A stretch of 32,246 nucleotides of DNA. It comes from JBOGEB01 sp050743125. Its GTDB lineage: Bacteria; Actinomycetota; Nitriliruptoria; Euzebyales; Egibacteraceae. The notes beneath the pieces are model-generated. The model was not told where the DNA came from and ran no database searches. It saw nothing but the letters and a program-made list of their open reading frames with translations. The translations under genes and the position numbers were made by a program. Positions 7,692 through 16,461 of this stretch are shown piece by piece. The stretch's first letter is position 1; each line of letters begins with the position of its first letter. The stretch is taken from the NCBI GenBank assembly GCA_050743125.1, contig JBOGEB010000024.1, forward strand, positions 1 through 32,246. Reading direction: 5' to 3'.

Positions 7692-10600
7692 ATGAACGGT
7701 GATCGGGTCTCGGCCCGGCCGGCCAACCTGGCGAAGTTCGTGGCGGCGTCCAAGCAGATCAACGACGAGATCAAGGCCAAGGTCGCCGCGGTCCAGGCCA
7801 CCTACGACACGTTCCAGGCCGGCGGCTACGAGTACAACGCCGCCAACCCCGACCTTTGGGCCGACCTGGACACCTACCAGCGCAACAACGTAGGCGACGA
7901 GACCTTCGTCGAAACCGTCCGGCAGGCGTTCGTGACCGCCGACGGCCACTCTCCCCTGGTCAGGGCACGCGCCAGCACGATCGAGCGCAACTTCGACCGC
8001 ATCGCCAAGCAGACCGGAGCCACCGACACCGAGCGGGTCGCGGTCACCATCGACGACCCGATCGTCACCGGCCGCCCGCCGTCGTCGGGTTTCTCCGACG
8101 ACCCGGTATGTACCGCCACCGGCCATTTTCTCGAAGAGGAGAACGATCTCACCTGGCCAGCGCGCCTCGCGGTGCTGCGCTGGCGCCGCACGTACTCGTC
8201 ACGCCACATCGCTGCCGGGCCGCTCGGCCGAGGGTGGTCGTGCTGGGCCAACGCCCGCTGCGCCCGTGACGGCGACGCGGTCGCCTACCACGGGCCCGAC
8301 GGGCAGGTGGCGGTGCTCGCCCCCAACCCTGACGGCTCCTGGGGGCCGATCCCGGGCCTGGCCGCCCACATCACCGCTGACGACACCGGCGGGCTGGCGA
8401 TCGGGTGGCGGCCGGCGTCGGGCCGGTCGGGTCAGGTCTGGCGCTTCGACCGCGACGGTCTGCCCGACACCGTCACCGGTCCGGGCCTGGGCACCACGAG
8501 GTTCACCCACACCGGCGGCTTGCTCACCACGGTCGACCACGACGGCGGCCGCCTGCTCCAGCTCGAATGGGACGGCGCCCGTATCGTGGCGGTGCGCTCG
8601 TCGTGCGGGCGGCAGGCCACGTACCGCTACGACGACCATGGCGACCTGATCGGCGTGGAGCGGCCCCTCGGTGCGGTCACCTACGCCGTCGACGAGGACG
8701 GGCGGATCCTCGAGGTCATCGACGCTGACGGCGTCCGGGTCTGCGTGAACACCTACGACGCTGACGGCCGGGTGCTCACCCAGCGCTCGCCGTTCGGCCG
8801 CCTCACCCGCTTCTCGTACGAGCCAGGGGGAGTCACCGTAGTCGACGACGACCACGGTGGGCCTTGCACCACGTTCGCGCACGACCCGGTCGGGCGGCTG
8901 ACCCTGCTCGAGAGCCACGACGGCGAGCGGCTCGAGCGGGCCTTCGACGACAACGGGAGCTGCGTGCGGGAGACGGCCTTCTCGGGCGCGACCACCGTCC
9001 AGGCGTTCGACGAGCACGGCAACCGGGTGGCCCATACCGGCCCCGACGGCGCCGAGCACCGCTGGGTGTACGACGATCACGGCAGGGTGGCGCGCATCAC
9101 CGGCCCCGAGGGCTACGAGCTGCGCTTCGCCTACGAGGACGGACAGGCCCATCCGATCCGGATGTGGGGCGACGACGGCTGGGAGCTGCGCTTCGAGCTG
9201 GCCGGCGAGCATGTCGGTCGGGTCACGGACGCCGACGGGGTCACCGCCCGCCTCGAGCACGACGCTGACGGTAACTTGGTAGCGGTCACCGACGGGTTGG
9301 GAAACACCACCCGCTATGCGTGGCATCCCTCAGGACAGCTCGCCGAGTTGAAACTCCCCGACGGCGCCACGGTGCGGGCCGAGCGCGACGACGCCGGGTG
9401 GTGCCAACGGGTCACCTCGGCCGCCGGCCACACTTGGACCTTCGAGCGCAGCCTCACCGGCCGGGTGCTCGCGATCGTCGAGCCCGACGGCGCGCGCACC
9501 GAGCTGCGACGGGGCGATGCGGGCGAGATCATCGAGATGGTCGACGCTGTCGGCTCGGGCCTCCGGCTGCGCTACGACCAGCTCCAGAACCTCGTCGGCG
9601 TTGCCGGCCCCGACGAGGCCACATGGGAGCTCGACTACGACGCCTTGGGCCGACTGTCGGCCGTCCACGAGCCCACCGGCGGGCTGCGGCGCTACGGCCA
9701 CGACCCTGAAGGACGGGTGGTGGACATCACCGGCCCCGACGGCCACCGCCTCACCCGCCGGTTCGACCGGGCCGGCCGGGAGGTCGAGGTCGTCGACCGG
9801 GCAGGCGGGGTGAGCAGCCTCGACTGGGACGGGGGCGGGCGGCTGATCCGGCGCTCCTTCCCTGACGGCACCGCGGTGGCCCTGGCCTGGGACCGCTGGG
9901 ATCGGCCCACGTCGGTGACCCAGCCCGACGGCGGCACGGTCACCCTGGCGTATACCCCAGCCGGCCGGCCCCGGTCGATCACCTCGGCCGAAGGCCGTAC
10001 GGCCACCTTCACCTGGGACGCCGCCGGCCGGTTGGCTGCCGTCACCGACGATCTCGGGCACGCCACCCGCTACCGCTGGGACGCCTGCGGACGGCTGGTG
10101 GAGGCCATCTTCCCGTCGGGCCGGAGGGAACGGTTCGGCTACGACGCCGACGGGCGGGTCGTCACCCACGAACGCGGCGGCCGGGTGTGGCACAGCACGA
10201 TCGACCACGCCGGTCGGCCCATCAGGATCATCGACCCCGGCGGCGCGATACGCCGCTTCGCCTACGATCCCCGCGGCGCCTTGATCGCCGCCACAGATCC
10301 GCTCGGCCACACCGTCCACATCGACTACGACGGCTTGGGCAACCCCGTAGCGGTCACCGACCCGCTGGGCAACGTGAGCCGGGCCGAATACAACCCGGTC
10401 GGTCACCTCGTGGCGTTCACCGACCCCCTGGGGCGCGCTACCCGCTACGAGCGCGACGGCGAAGGCCGCGTCACTCGGGTCGAGCGGCCCACCGGTGAGC
10501 GCGTCGAACTGGAGCGCGACGGCGAAGGCCGCATCAGGAGCGTGGCAGTCGACGGCGAGACCGTCGCCAAGGCCGATCTCGACGCCCGGGGGCGCCCCGT

Positions 10601-12344
10601 CATCGTCCGCGAGCCGGCCGCCGCCCGCACCCACCGGCTCGACTGGGGGCCCGACGGGCTGCTCGAGCAGCTCGACACCGACGGTCGCGCGCTGGCCTGG
10701 ACCCACGACCGTGACGGCCTGCTCACCGCCCGCACCACCCCCGGCGGCGTCACCACCACCTTCTCCTGGGACAACGCCTGCAGGCTGGCGGCGATCACCC
10801 ACCCAGGAACCGGCCCGGTCCGCCTCGAGCGCGACCCCGACGGCCGCCTCGTCGGGGTGGAGGCCGCTGGCGTCGAGCAGCGCTGGCGGCTGGACGCCGG
10901 CGGGGACGTGGTGGGCTACGCGCAGACCACCGCCAAGGGCTCACGCACGACCGAGCTGTCGCGCGACGACGCCGGCCGGGTCGTCGTCCAGCGCGACGGC
11001 CCCGTCACCCGCTACCGCTACGACGACGCCGGCCAGCTGATCGGCGCCGACGGCGTGGCGGGCTCGTGGCGCTGGGACTACGACGCCTGCGGACGGCTGG
11101 CCGTCGAGACCGGCCCTGAGGGCGTCCGCCGCTTCCGTCACGACGACGCCGGCCAGCTAGTGCGCATCGACGGGCCCGACGGCCCCACCACGATCGACCA
11201 CGACGCCGCCGGACGCCGCATCCGAGAGGCCGGCCAGGCGGGTGAGACGACCTACACCTGGGACGCGCTTGACCGTCTCGTCGGCGTCGAGCGGCCCTCC
11301 GGCTCGGTCCGCCTCGACGTCGATGCGCTCGGCTCGCTGACCGACGTCAACGGCACCCGCCTGACGTGGGACCTGGCGGGCGCCGTGCCCGAGCTGCTCG
11401 CCATCGACGGTGAGGAGCTGATCGGCCTGCCGGGCTCGCCAATCGCCGCCGCCGGCCCGCCCGGCGCCCGCTGGCTGGGCGTCGACTGGCAAGGCTCGCT
11501 GGGCGCCACCGACCCCTGGGGCACGGGCGTTGACGGCACGCGCCCGAGCTTCGGCGGCGGGCTCGCCGTCGCTGGCCTGACCTGGCTCGGCCACCGGTCC
11601 TACGACCCGCGCACCAGGGCGTTCCTGTCACCTGACCCACTGCCCGGTGTGGCCGGTCAGGCGGTGGCCACCAACCCGTACCACTACGCCGCCAACAACC
11701 CCCTCGGCCTGTTCGACCCGCTCGGCCTGCGGCCCCTGTCGATGGCGGAATACCAGCAGATACGCGAGCAGCGTCAGACCGGCCTGGTCGACCGAGCCGG
11801 CCAGGCATTGGAGGACGTCGGCGAGGCCATCGCCACCGGCGCGCGCTACGTGGCCGGCGGCGTCCTGGTCGTGGTGGGTGCCGTCGGCAGCATCCCGGTG
11901 ATCGGCTGGCCGGTGCACCTCTTGACGGGCACCGTGCAGGTACTGGCCACCATGGCCAACGGCGACTTCGACCCCGGCCACCTCGTCCGCAACTTCGTGA
12001 ACGGCCCTTCCACGACGTTCGGCCTCGGGTTGGGCCTGATCGGGGACGCGGACCTGCGCTACGACAAGAAAACCGGGATGTGGGTGGCCGCCGGGTCATC
12101 CTTCGGGTTCAACCGGGGCGGCACCACCTACGGCAGCACCTTCGTGACGGGCAACCCCAACCCCGACGAGCGCACCATGCGCCACGAGTCGATCCACGCC
12201 GGGCAGTGGGCGAGCTTCGGCGGCGGAATCGGCTTCCCGATCGCGTACTTCACGGAGGAGGCCTTCCATCCCGGCGCTGAGAACAGGTACGAGCGGGACG
12301 CCGGGCTGGAGGACGGGTGCTACGTCGACCGACCCGGCTGTTAG
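7692..12344 (+). CDS. RHS/YD-repeat polymorphic toxin with HExxH metallopeptidase-like tip
   Basis: An intact 1550-residue protein. It starts M-N-G-D-R-V-S-A-R-P-A-N-L-A-K-F, a variant of the effector leader. A DUF6531-like entry domain follows (about 135-215: D-P-V-C-T-A-T-G-H-F, then R-R-T-Y-S-S and G-R-G-W-S). Some 1100 residues of YD/RHS repeats (for example Y-D-D-H-G, R-Y-D-A-x-G) should form a beta cage around the toxin. The core ends with the RHS hallmark Y-D-P-R-T-R-A-F-L-S-P-D-P-L and L-F-D-P-L-G-L at about 1340-1346. The 204-residue tip has a hydrophobic stretch (about 1387-1420) and H1498-E-S-I-H1502, an HExxH zinc site, with Glu residues near 1531-1535 as possible third ligand. 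The tip is probably a zinc hydrolase. No strong ribosome site is seen. Two lipoproteins follow as possible immunity factors. Confidence 0.85.
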   Translation: MNGDRVSARPANLAKFVAASKQINDEIKAKVAAVQATYDTFQAGGYEYNAANPDLWADLDTYQRNNVGDETFVETVRQAFVTADGHSPLVRARASTIERNFDRIAKQTGATDTERVAVTIDDPIVTGRPPSSGFSDDPVCTATGHFLEEENDLTWPARLAVLRWRRTYSSRHIAAGPLGRGWSCWANARCARDGDAVAYHGPDGQVAVLAPNPDGSWGPIPGLAAHITADDTGGLAIGWRPASGRSGQVWRFDRDGLPDTVTGPGLGTTRFTHTGGLLTTVDHDGGRLLQLEWDGARIVAVRSSCGRQATYRYDDHGDLIGVERPLGAVTYAVDEDGRILEVIDADGVRVCVNTYDADGRVLTQRSPFGRLTRFSYEPGGVTVVDDDHGGPCTTFAHDPVGRLTLLESHDGERLERAFDDNGSCVRETAFSGATTVQAFDEHGNRVAHTGPDGAEHRWVYDDHGRVARITGPEGYELRFAYEDGQAHPIRMWGDDGWELRFELAGEHVGRVTDADGVTARLEHDADGNLVAVTDGLGNTTRYAWHPSGQLAELKLPDGATVRAERDDAGWCQRVTSAAGHTWTFERSLTGRVLAIVEPDGARTELRRGDAGEIIEMVDAVGSGLRLRYDQLQNLVGVAGPDEATWELDYDALGRLSAVHEPTGGLRRYGHDPEGRVVDITGPDGHRLTRRFDRAGREVEVVDRAGGVSSLDWDGGGRLIRRSFPDGTAVALAWDRWDRPTSVTQPDGGTVTLAYTPAGRPRSITSAEGRTATFTWDAAGRLAAVTDDLGHATRYRWDACGRLVEAIFPSGRRERFGYDADGRVVTHERGGRVWHSTIDHAGRPIRIIDPGGAIRRFAYDPRGALIAATDPLGHTVHIDYDGLGNPVAVTDPLGNVSRAEYNPVGHLVAFTDPLGRATRYERDGEGRVTRVERPTGERVELERDGEGRIRSVAVDGETVAKADLDARGRPVIVREPAAARTHRLDWGPDGLLEQLDTDGRALAWTHDRDGLLTARTTPGGVTTTFSWDNACRLAAITHPGTGPVRLERDPDGRLVGVEAAGVEQRWRLDAGGDVVGYAQTTAKGSRTTELSRDDAGRVVVQRDGPVTRYRYDDAGQLIGADGVAGSWRWDYDACGRLAVETGPEGVRRFRHDDAGQLVRIDGPDGPTTIDHDAAGRRIREAGQAGETTYTWDALDRLVGVERPSGSVRLDVDALGSLTDVNGTRLTWDLAGAVPELLAIDGEELIGLPGSPIAAAGPPGARWLGVDWQGSLGATDPWGTGVDGTRPSFGGGLAVAGLTWLGHRSYDPRTRAFLSPDPLPGVAGQAVATNPYHYAANNPLGLFDPLGLRPLSMAEYQQIREQRQTGLVDRAGQALEDVGEAIATGARYVAGGVLVVVGAVGSIPVIGWPVHLLTGTVQVLATMANGDFDPGHLVRNFVNGPSTTFGLGLGLIGDADLRYDKKTGMWVAAGSSFGFNRGGTTYGSTFVTGNPNPDERTMRHESIHAGQWASFGGGIGFPIAYFTEEAFHPGAENRYERDAGLEDGCYVDRPGC

Positions 12345-12404
12345 CCCGCGCGCCTTCCGCGCGCCGGAGTTGACCAGATCCGGCGGGCCAGGTACACAGC
12401 CGTG

Positions 12405-12941
12405 ATGCGCACCTGCCACCGAGGCGTCCGGTTGTTGGCCGCCTGGGGCATGGTCGCCGCCGCCGGGTGTGCGCTGCCGTGGAGCGCTCCTGACCACGCG
12501 GACCCAGTAGCGGTCCGGGCGACCTCGTCAGGCGAGATCGAGGTGCTGCTGGTGCCATGCTCGTCGGCTCGTGTCGCCCGCTTCGAGGTCACCGCTCCGC
12601 GAGAGGTCGTCCAACGCGCCGGTGACCTCCGCGTCTGGCAGGTGGACTTCTCGCCTCCCGCCACCGACCTGCGCCGAGTCGTCCTGCGCGACGTGCCGCC
12701 CGGCGGCACCGAACGGGTGCCTTGGCCCGCTGCGGGCCTCGCCGCCGAGGACGCAGACTTCGGCTATGTCGTGCGCGTCGTACTCGACAACGGCGACTAC
12801 TGGCACCAGGGGTTCAGCCCTCCACGGGATCTCACCGACGGTCGGGTCATGTTCCACGACCGGCCCGTGTCTCCCGAGGCCTTCGCCGACCAGCACCGCT
12901 GCCCCGACCCGAACGCCTCGGCGACGGCCCCGCAGCCATGA
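12405..12941 (+). CDS. Lipoprotein 1 of a tandem pair, possible RHS-toxin immunity
   Basis: A 178-residue protein (ATG 12405; GTG 12402 is in frame too). The signal peptide ends V-A-A-A-G-C-A-L-P-W-S, a lipobox. The mature part is a beta-rich domain with E-I-E-V-L-L-V-P-C-S, V-W-Q-V-D-F-S-P-P-A-T-D-L-R-R and P-P-G-G-T-E-R-V-P-W-P, each conserved in the gene behind it. No known family comes to mind. It starts 60 bases after the RHS gene and overlaps the next start by four bases (ATGA). Position and export suggest protection against a toxin acting outside the cytoplasm; it could instead be an unrelated surface protein. Confidence 0.65.
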   Translation: MRTCHRGVRLLAAWGMVAAAGCALPWSAPDHADPVAVRATSSGEIEVLLVPCSSARVARFEVTAPREVVQRAGDLRVWQVDFSPPATDLRRVVLRDVPPGGTERVPWPAAGLAAEDADFGYVVRVVLDNGDYWHQGFSPPRDLTDGRVMFHDRPVSPEAFADQHRCPDPNASATAPQP

Positions 12942-13441
12942 GCACTCGTCGCCGAGGCGCCTGGCTGGTGGCAGCCACAGCTGCGATCGTCCTCACTGGG
13001 TGTGAGCTGCCGTGGAGCGCCTTCGAGGCCGAAGACCCGGTTGCGATCCGGGCCTCGTCAGGCGAGGTCGAGGTGCTGCTGGTGCCGTGCTCGCCAGCAG
13101 GCATTACCAGCCTCCACGTCACCGGGGTGCGCGAAACCGCCGAGAGCCGTGACTATCCCCGCGTCTGGCAGGTCGACTTCTCGCCCCCCGCCACCGACCT
13201 GCGCCGGGTCGTGCTGGGCCAGGTGCCACCCGGCGGCACCGAACGGGTGCCCTGGCCTCCCGCCGGCCTCGACAGCCTCGGTCAGGAATACGGATATATC
13301 GTGCAAGTGCAGCTCGACGGCGGTGACCACTGGATTCAAGGGTTCCGCCAACAGAATCTGACGGAGGGGCGAATCCTCTTCCACAACGAGTCCCTGTCTC
13401 CCGATGCCTTCGCTGACAAGAGCCGCTGCCCCGGCCCATAG
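12938..13441 (+). CDS. Lipoprotein 2 of a tandem pair, paralog of lipoprotein 1
   Basis: A 167-residue protein whose ATG overlaps the upstream TGA (ATGA). The signal peptide ends A-I-V-L-T-G-C-E-L-P-W-S, a classical lipobox. It shares long identical stretches with lipoprotein 1 (E-V-L-L-V-P-C-S, V-W-Q-V-D-F-S-P-P-A-T-D-L-R-R, P-P-G-G-T-E-R-V-P-W) and also C-L-terminal S-P-x-A-F-A-D-x-x-R-C-P. A tandem duplication followed by divergence in the middle (residues about 50-65 and 105-125) is evident. Duplicated, diverging immunity genes behind a polymorphic toxin are a known pattern; here that function is inferred. The stop lies only three bases from the convergent gene ending at 13445. Confidence 0.65.
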   Translation: MSTRRRGAWLVAATAAIVLTGCELPWSAFEAEDPVAIRASSGEVEVLLVPCSPAGITSLHVTGVRETAESRDYPRVWQVDFSPPATDLRRVVLGQVPPGGTERVPWPPAGLDSLGQEYGYIVQVQLDGGDHWIQGFRQQNLTEGRILFHNESLSPDAFADKSRCPGP

Positions 13442-13444
13442 GCC

Positions 13445-13891
13445 TCACTCGTACATCGGGGCGCGGGTCGGGGTGAAGTCGGGCGCGGTGGGCACGGGCG
13501 GGTCGGCTGGGGGGTCGCCGTAGTCCGACTCCCCGAAGAGAAAGTCACCGACCTCCTCGAAGAAGCTGCGATCCTCCCGTTCCCGCTCCACGTGGCGAGC
13601 GAAGTTCACCCGGTCCTGCTCGCCCCGGGCCTTGGCCCAGCTTGAGGCCAACTCGCCGGCCAGCGCCCGCAACGCCGCGCTGAGGCGGTCGGCGTCGATG
13701 TGGGAGGCGCCCAGATGCTGCTCGAAGGTCTGGGCGTGGGGACCGGCCCAGTCAACCTGCGCGGTGCGGGCCACCCCTTCGCGGGCCGACTGCTTGTCGG
13801 TGAGGTAGCGGGCGAGCACATCGCACATGCGGGCCACCTCAAGCGCCAGCGCGAAGTTGAAGTGGACATCGCGACCTGCGTGAACACCCAC
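13445..13891 (-). CDS. WXG100-like protein with charged C-terminal tail
   Basis: A 148-residue protein when started at GTG 13891, which has AGGTGATCC just upstream and aligns the start with other family members; an in-frame ATG at 13969 would add 26 unconvincing residues. V-H-F-N-F-A-L-A-L-E-V-A-R opens helix one, and V-D-W-A-G-P-H-A-Q-T-F-E marks the WXG-type turn. Helix two ends in a charged stretch (V-E-R-E-R-E-D-R-S-F-F-E-E-V) and a Pro/Asp-rich tail (D-P-P-A-D-P-P-V-P). No toxin follows on its strand, so it is an orphan. It could serve the RHS toxin or another leader-bearing substrate in trans. Confidence 0.6.
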   Translation of the reverse strand: MGVHAGRDVHFNFALALEVARMCDVLARYLTDKQSAREGVARTAQVDWAGPHAQTFEQHLGASHIDADRLSAALRALAGELASSWAKARGEQDRVNFARHVEREREDRSFFEEVGDFLFGESDYGDPPADPPVPTAPDFTPTRAPMYE

Positions 13892-13992
13892 CGGATCACC
13901 TGCGGCATGGGCCGGAATCAGGCGATGGTACCGCTCGGCGTCGCACGGCGGTGTCCTCGAGCAGATCATGAGTGGTGAAGCAGCTAGCGGGA

Positions 13993-14051
13993 GGCGTGGC
14001 TACCCTGGCGAACGCTGCGGCTCGTAGTCGAAACCGCTGGTCGCGACCGTG
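13993..14051 (+). repeat. Partial copy of the secretion-ATPase promoter and start region
   Basis: These 59 bases match 20322-20380 at 52 positions without gaps. The match covers the TACCCT -10-like box (14001-14006) and what in the ATPase gene are its first dozen codons. The GTG start of the ATPase corresponds to CTG here (14015). The remnant reads L-R-L-V-V-E-T-A-G and stays in frame with the WXG100 gene that starts at 14075. It probably works as that operon's promoter, captured by duplication. Confidence 0.6.
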
Positions 14052-14074
14052 GCACCGTGATGGAGGTAAGCGCA

Positions 14075-14425
14075 ATGGCGCCAGTGCCGCTGGCCTGGTA
14101 TTGCCACGACGTGGCATTCGACCATGCGGCGGCCAACGAGGCCATCGGCGAGCTCGAGCTGCTCGAGCGGTTCGTGCGCGCGCTGGCCGAGACCAGGGGC
14201 CTCGCCGCTCCCGAGGCCCGTAACGACTGGTCGGGTCGTTTCGACGACGACTTCGCCCGCGAGTTCCCCGTGACCCAGGACACCTTGACCGGGGTGGCCG
14301 ACGGCATCAGCCGCCTTGTCGGGCGTATCCGCGACGGCATCGACGCCGCCGCGGCGGCCCAGAGCGGTCGGGAGCGCTTGCGGTCGCTCTGCGCCGAGCC
14401 CGACTGCTGCCAGGGTGGCCGCTGA
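14075..14425 (+). CDS. WXG100-like partner protein of the nuclease effector
   Basis: A 116-residue protein. ATG 14075 is chosen because GGAGG (14062-14066) lies eight bases upstream; earlier in-frame starts at 14057/14060 lack such a site. V-A-F-D-H-A-A-A-N-E-A-I near the start is shared with the 25094 protein, and N-D-W-S-G-R-F-D-D-D-F marks the turn between two helices. The C-terminus has two cysteines (C-A-E-P-D-C-C-Q) that are unusual for the family. Its TGA overlaps the ATG of the effector (TGATG), so the two are translationally coupled and probably form an export complex. Confidence 0.75.
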   Translation: MAPVPLAWYCHDVAFDHAAANEAIGELELLERFVRALAETRGLAAPEARNDWSGRFDDDFAREFPVTQDTLTGVADGISRLVGRIRDGIDAAAAAQSGRERLRSLCAEPDCCQGGR

Positions 14426-15897
14426 TGAGTCGCAGCTCGGCCAACCCTGAGGCCCTCATCGGGTACGCGGCGTCGATGCACAACGAGGGTCAAGCCGTGC
14501 TCGACCACCTCGGTGGGGCGGGCATCACCGAGAAGCTCGACGCGGTGCGAACCCGTTGCTCGGAGTACGTGAGCGGGGAGATCCCCGACGTGGCCGGCGA
14601 GGTACGCGTTGCCACCCTCGGCGCGCAGGAGCTCGACGTGTGGGTCGGCGCGGTGGGCCAGGCTTTCTTGCTGGCCGACACCTCCGGGGCAGCCGTGGTC
14701 CACGTGGAGGACGACGCGGTGATCGCCAACCTGCCTCCGGGCCTGGCCGACCCGCCGATGGAGACCCGCCGCAAGGTCGCCGAGGGCCAAAGGCTGTTCG
14801 ACGATCTCATGGCGGCGACCGAGAACCGCGACCACGACCGCATCGAGGAGATCCTGGCCATTCTCGAAGAGCGTCAAGGTGACACCGCCCTCCTGGCCGG
14901 GTTCGCCATGAAGGTCGAAGAGCTCGGCGGGAGCGAGGCGTTGGAACGTCGCATCAAGGACGGCATGCAGCCCAAGAACCGCGAGGGGTTCTGGGGTGGC
15001 GCCCTCGACTTCCTCGAAGGTGCGTGGGACGCGGTATGGGGCACGGTCCAGATGCTCGGCGGGCTCACCGTCCAGGTGTTCACCGACCCCGGCAAATGGG
15101 CCGAAAACTGGGCCAACCTGGGCTCGGGGCTCTGGCAAGGCATCACCAACCCCGTCGAGTTCCTCAAGACCGTCATCGACGTCGATGGCTTCCGCGACAA
15201 CCCGGCGCGCTGGCTGGGCGCGTTCGTGCCCGATCTGGCCGCGGCGGTGTTCACCGGCGGTGCGGGGACCGTCAGCCGGGGGGCGAAGGGCCTCGACGCC
15301 ATCTCCGACTTGGCCGAAGCCGCCCGCGACCTCGACCGTGTGGCCGACGGCCTCAACGTCACCGACGAGCTCAGCGACGTGAGCGGCACGCTCCGCCGCC
15401 TCGACCCCGACCTGATCGGCGTGCGTGACGCCCTGCGTCAGCGCCTGATCGATCAGGGCCGCACACCCGAGCAGGCCGACGCCATCGCCAACCGGATGGC
15501 ATCGGGCACCCAGTTCAACCGCGACAACTGGCACCGCTATCCGTTCAACGAGGTCCGCCTCACCAACGGCCTGGTCCTCGACTCGTACAACCCGGATCTG
15601 GGCGAGATCGTGTCGCGCAAGAACACCCAGCTCGCCGACGTGCAGCTCTCCACCGCCCGCGAATACATCAACGAGGCGGTGCGCAAGTACCCCGAGAACC
15701 AGGAGATCGCCACGTCGCCCTCGGTCCTGCGCCAGGAGCAGCTCACCGGGCAACGGATCGCCGGGGAACGCCTTCAGGGCCGGGTGATCTTGGAGGTGCC
15801 GTCACAGGCAAGGGGCGTGCCACAGGCCGTGCTCGACCACGCCCGGGCGAAGGGCGTGATCATCCGAACCACTGACGGGGAAGTGCTCACCCCGTAG
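14425..15897 (+). CDS. T7SS-type effector with restriction-endonuclease-like nuclease tip
   Basis: A 490-residue protein. The N-terminal 110 residues are a divergent leader (A-N-P-E-A-L-I-G-Y near the start, L-D-V-W-V-G-A-V-G-Q-A-F-L-L-A-D at about 73-88). A helical, Trp-rich middle (about 190-260, with F-L-E-G-A-W-D-A-V-W-G-T-V-Q) may cross or touch membranes. The tip, from about residue 360, contains L-V-L-D-S-Y-N-P-D-L-G-E-I-V-S-R-K-N-T-Q-L. D386, E394 and K399 would fit a PD-(D/E)xK-type active site, and the stretch T-A-R-E-Y-I-N-E-A and V-I-L-E-V-P-S-Q follow as in a family of restriction-endonuclease-fold toxins. DNA cleavage in the target cell is the likely action, by family resemblance. 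The next gene, 12 bases on, is the likely immunity gene. Confidence 0.7.
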   Translation: MSRSSANPEALIGYAASMHNEGQAVLDHLGGAGITEKLDAVRTRCSEYVSGEIPDVAGEVRVATLGAQELDVWVGAVGQAFLLADTSGAAVVHVEDDAVIANLPPGLADPPMETRRKVAEGQRLFDDLMAATENRDHDRIEEILAILEERQGDTALLAGFAMKVEELGGSEALERRIKDGMQPKNREGFWGGALDFLEGAWDAVWGTVQMLGGLTVQVFTDPGKWAENWANLGSGLWQGITNPVEFLKTVIDVDGFRDNPARWLGAFVPDLAAAVFTGGAGTVSRGAKGLDAISDLAEAARDLDRVADGLNVTDELSDVSGTLRRLDPDLIGVRDALRQRLIDQGRTPEQADAIANRMASGTQFNRDNWHRYPFNEVRLTNGLVLDSYNPDLGEIVSRKNTQLADVQLSTAREYINEAVRKYPENQEIATSPSVLRQEQLTGQRIAGERLQGRVILEVPSQARGVPQAVLDHARAKGVIIRTTDGEVLTP

Positions 15898-15909
15898 GAT
15901 GCCTGCTTG

Positions 15910-16461
15910 ATGGTCGAACTGCTGGGCTACGGCAGGGGCTGGAACCCTTTGCTCAATGCCATCCTCGAACAGGTGACCGGGCGCACCGCCAAGCGGCGCC
16001 ACGACAAGGGCACGTGGTACGCCGCGGTGTACGACGACGGGATCGGGCGAGCCGTGGTCGGCGTCAAGACCGACGACGGGGACGCCAAGGTCGAGTTCTG
16101 GGAGCCCGGAGCCCGCCTACACCGGCTGGTCCACCACTTCCGCACGGTCGGCGATCAGCTCTTCGCCATCCAGATCACTCGGTTCGGTCGCGACCCGAGC
16201 AGAGACCTCAACCCGGGTAGCGACTTCAACTACAGCGACAGCTTCCGTTGGACGCCAGGGGAGCCGGCCATTTGGGTCCGGCACGCCCCTGTCGAGCCTC
16301 GCGGGGAGCTGGCACGGCGCGACCAGTGGGATCCGGAGCCGCACCGCTTCGCCTTCCCCGACTTCGGCGACTACGAGCACCTGCTCGACCCCACCCTGCT
16401 CGACCGGCTCTGGCCCGGCCATGAGCATCTTCCCGCCACCGCCATGCAGAGATCCCCTTGA
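15910..16461 (+). CDS. Candidate cytosolic immunity protein for the nuclease effector
   Basis: A 183-residue protein starting at ATG 15910, 12 bases after the effector stop. It has no signal peptide. The sequence alternates strands and helices, with W-Y-A-A-V-Y-D-D-G, V-V-G-V-K-T-D-D-G-D-A-K-V-E-F-W and an acidic C-terminal half (F-P-D-F-G-D-Y-E-H-L-L-D-P). I do not recognise the family. Adjacency and cytosolic character match those expected for immunity to a DNase. Its stop overlaps the following start by TTGA. Confidence 0.6.
   Translation: MVELLGYGRGWNPLLNAILEQVTGRTAKRRHDKGTWYAAVYDDGIGRAVVGVKTDDGDAKVEFWEPGARLHRLVHHFRTVGDQLFAIQITRFGRDPSRDLNPGSDFNYSDSFRWTPGEPAIWVRHAPVEPRGELARRDQWDPEPHRFAFPDFGDYEHLLDPTLLDRLWPGHEHLPATAMQRSP

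Noticed and set aside
8199..10802. Long minus-strand frames opposite the RHS gene (375 and 490 codons)
   Set aside because: They mirror the repeat codons of the RHS protein and are low-complexity (V/G/P/A-rich) with no recognisable domain.
7692..12344. RHS repeats considered as a possible CRISPR or tandem DNA repeat
   Set aside because: The repeats are coding, degenerate at DNA level and continuous with a single intact reading frame.
13984..15753. A 589-codon minus-strand open frame
   Set aside because: It is antisense to the WXG100/nuclease-effector genes, which have ribosome sites, motifs and overlapping starts; the frame is a by-product of GC-rich codons.
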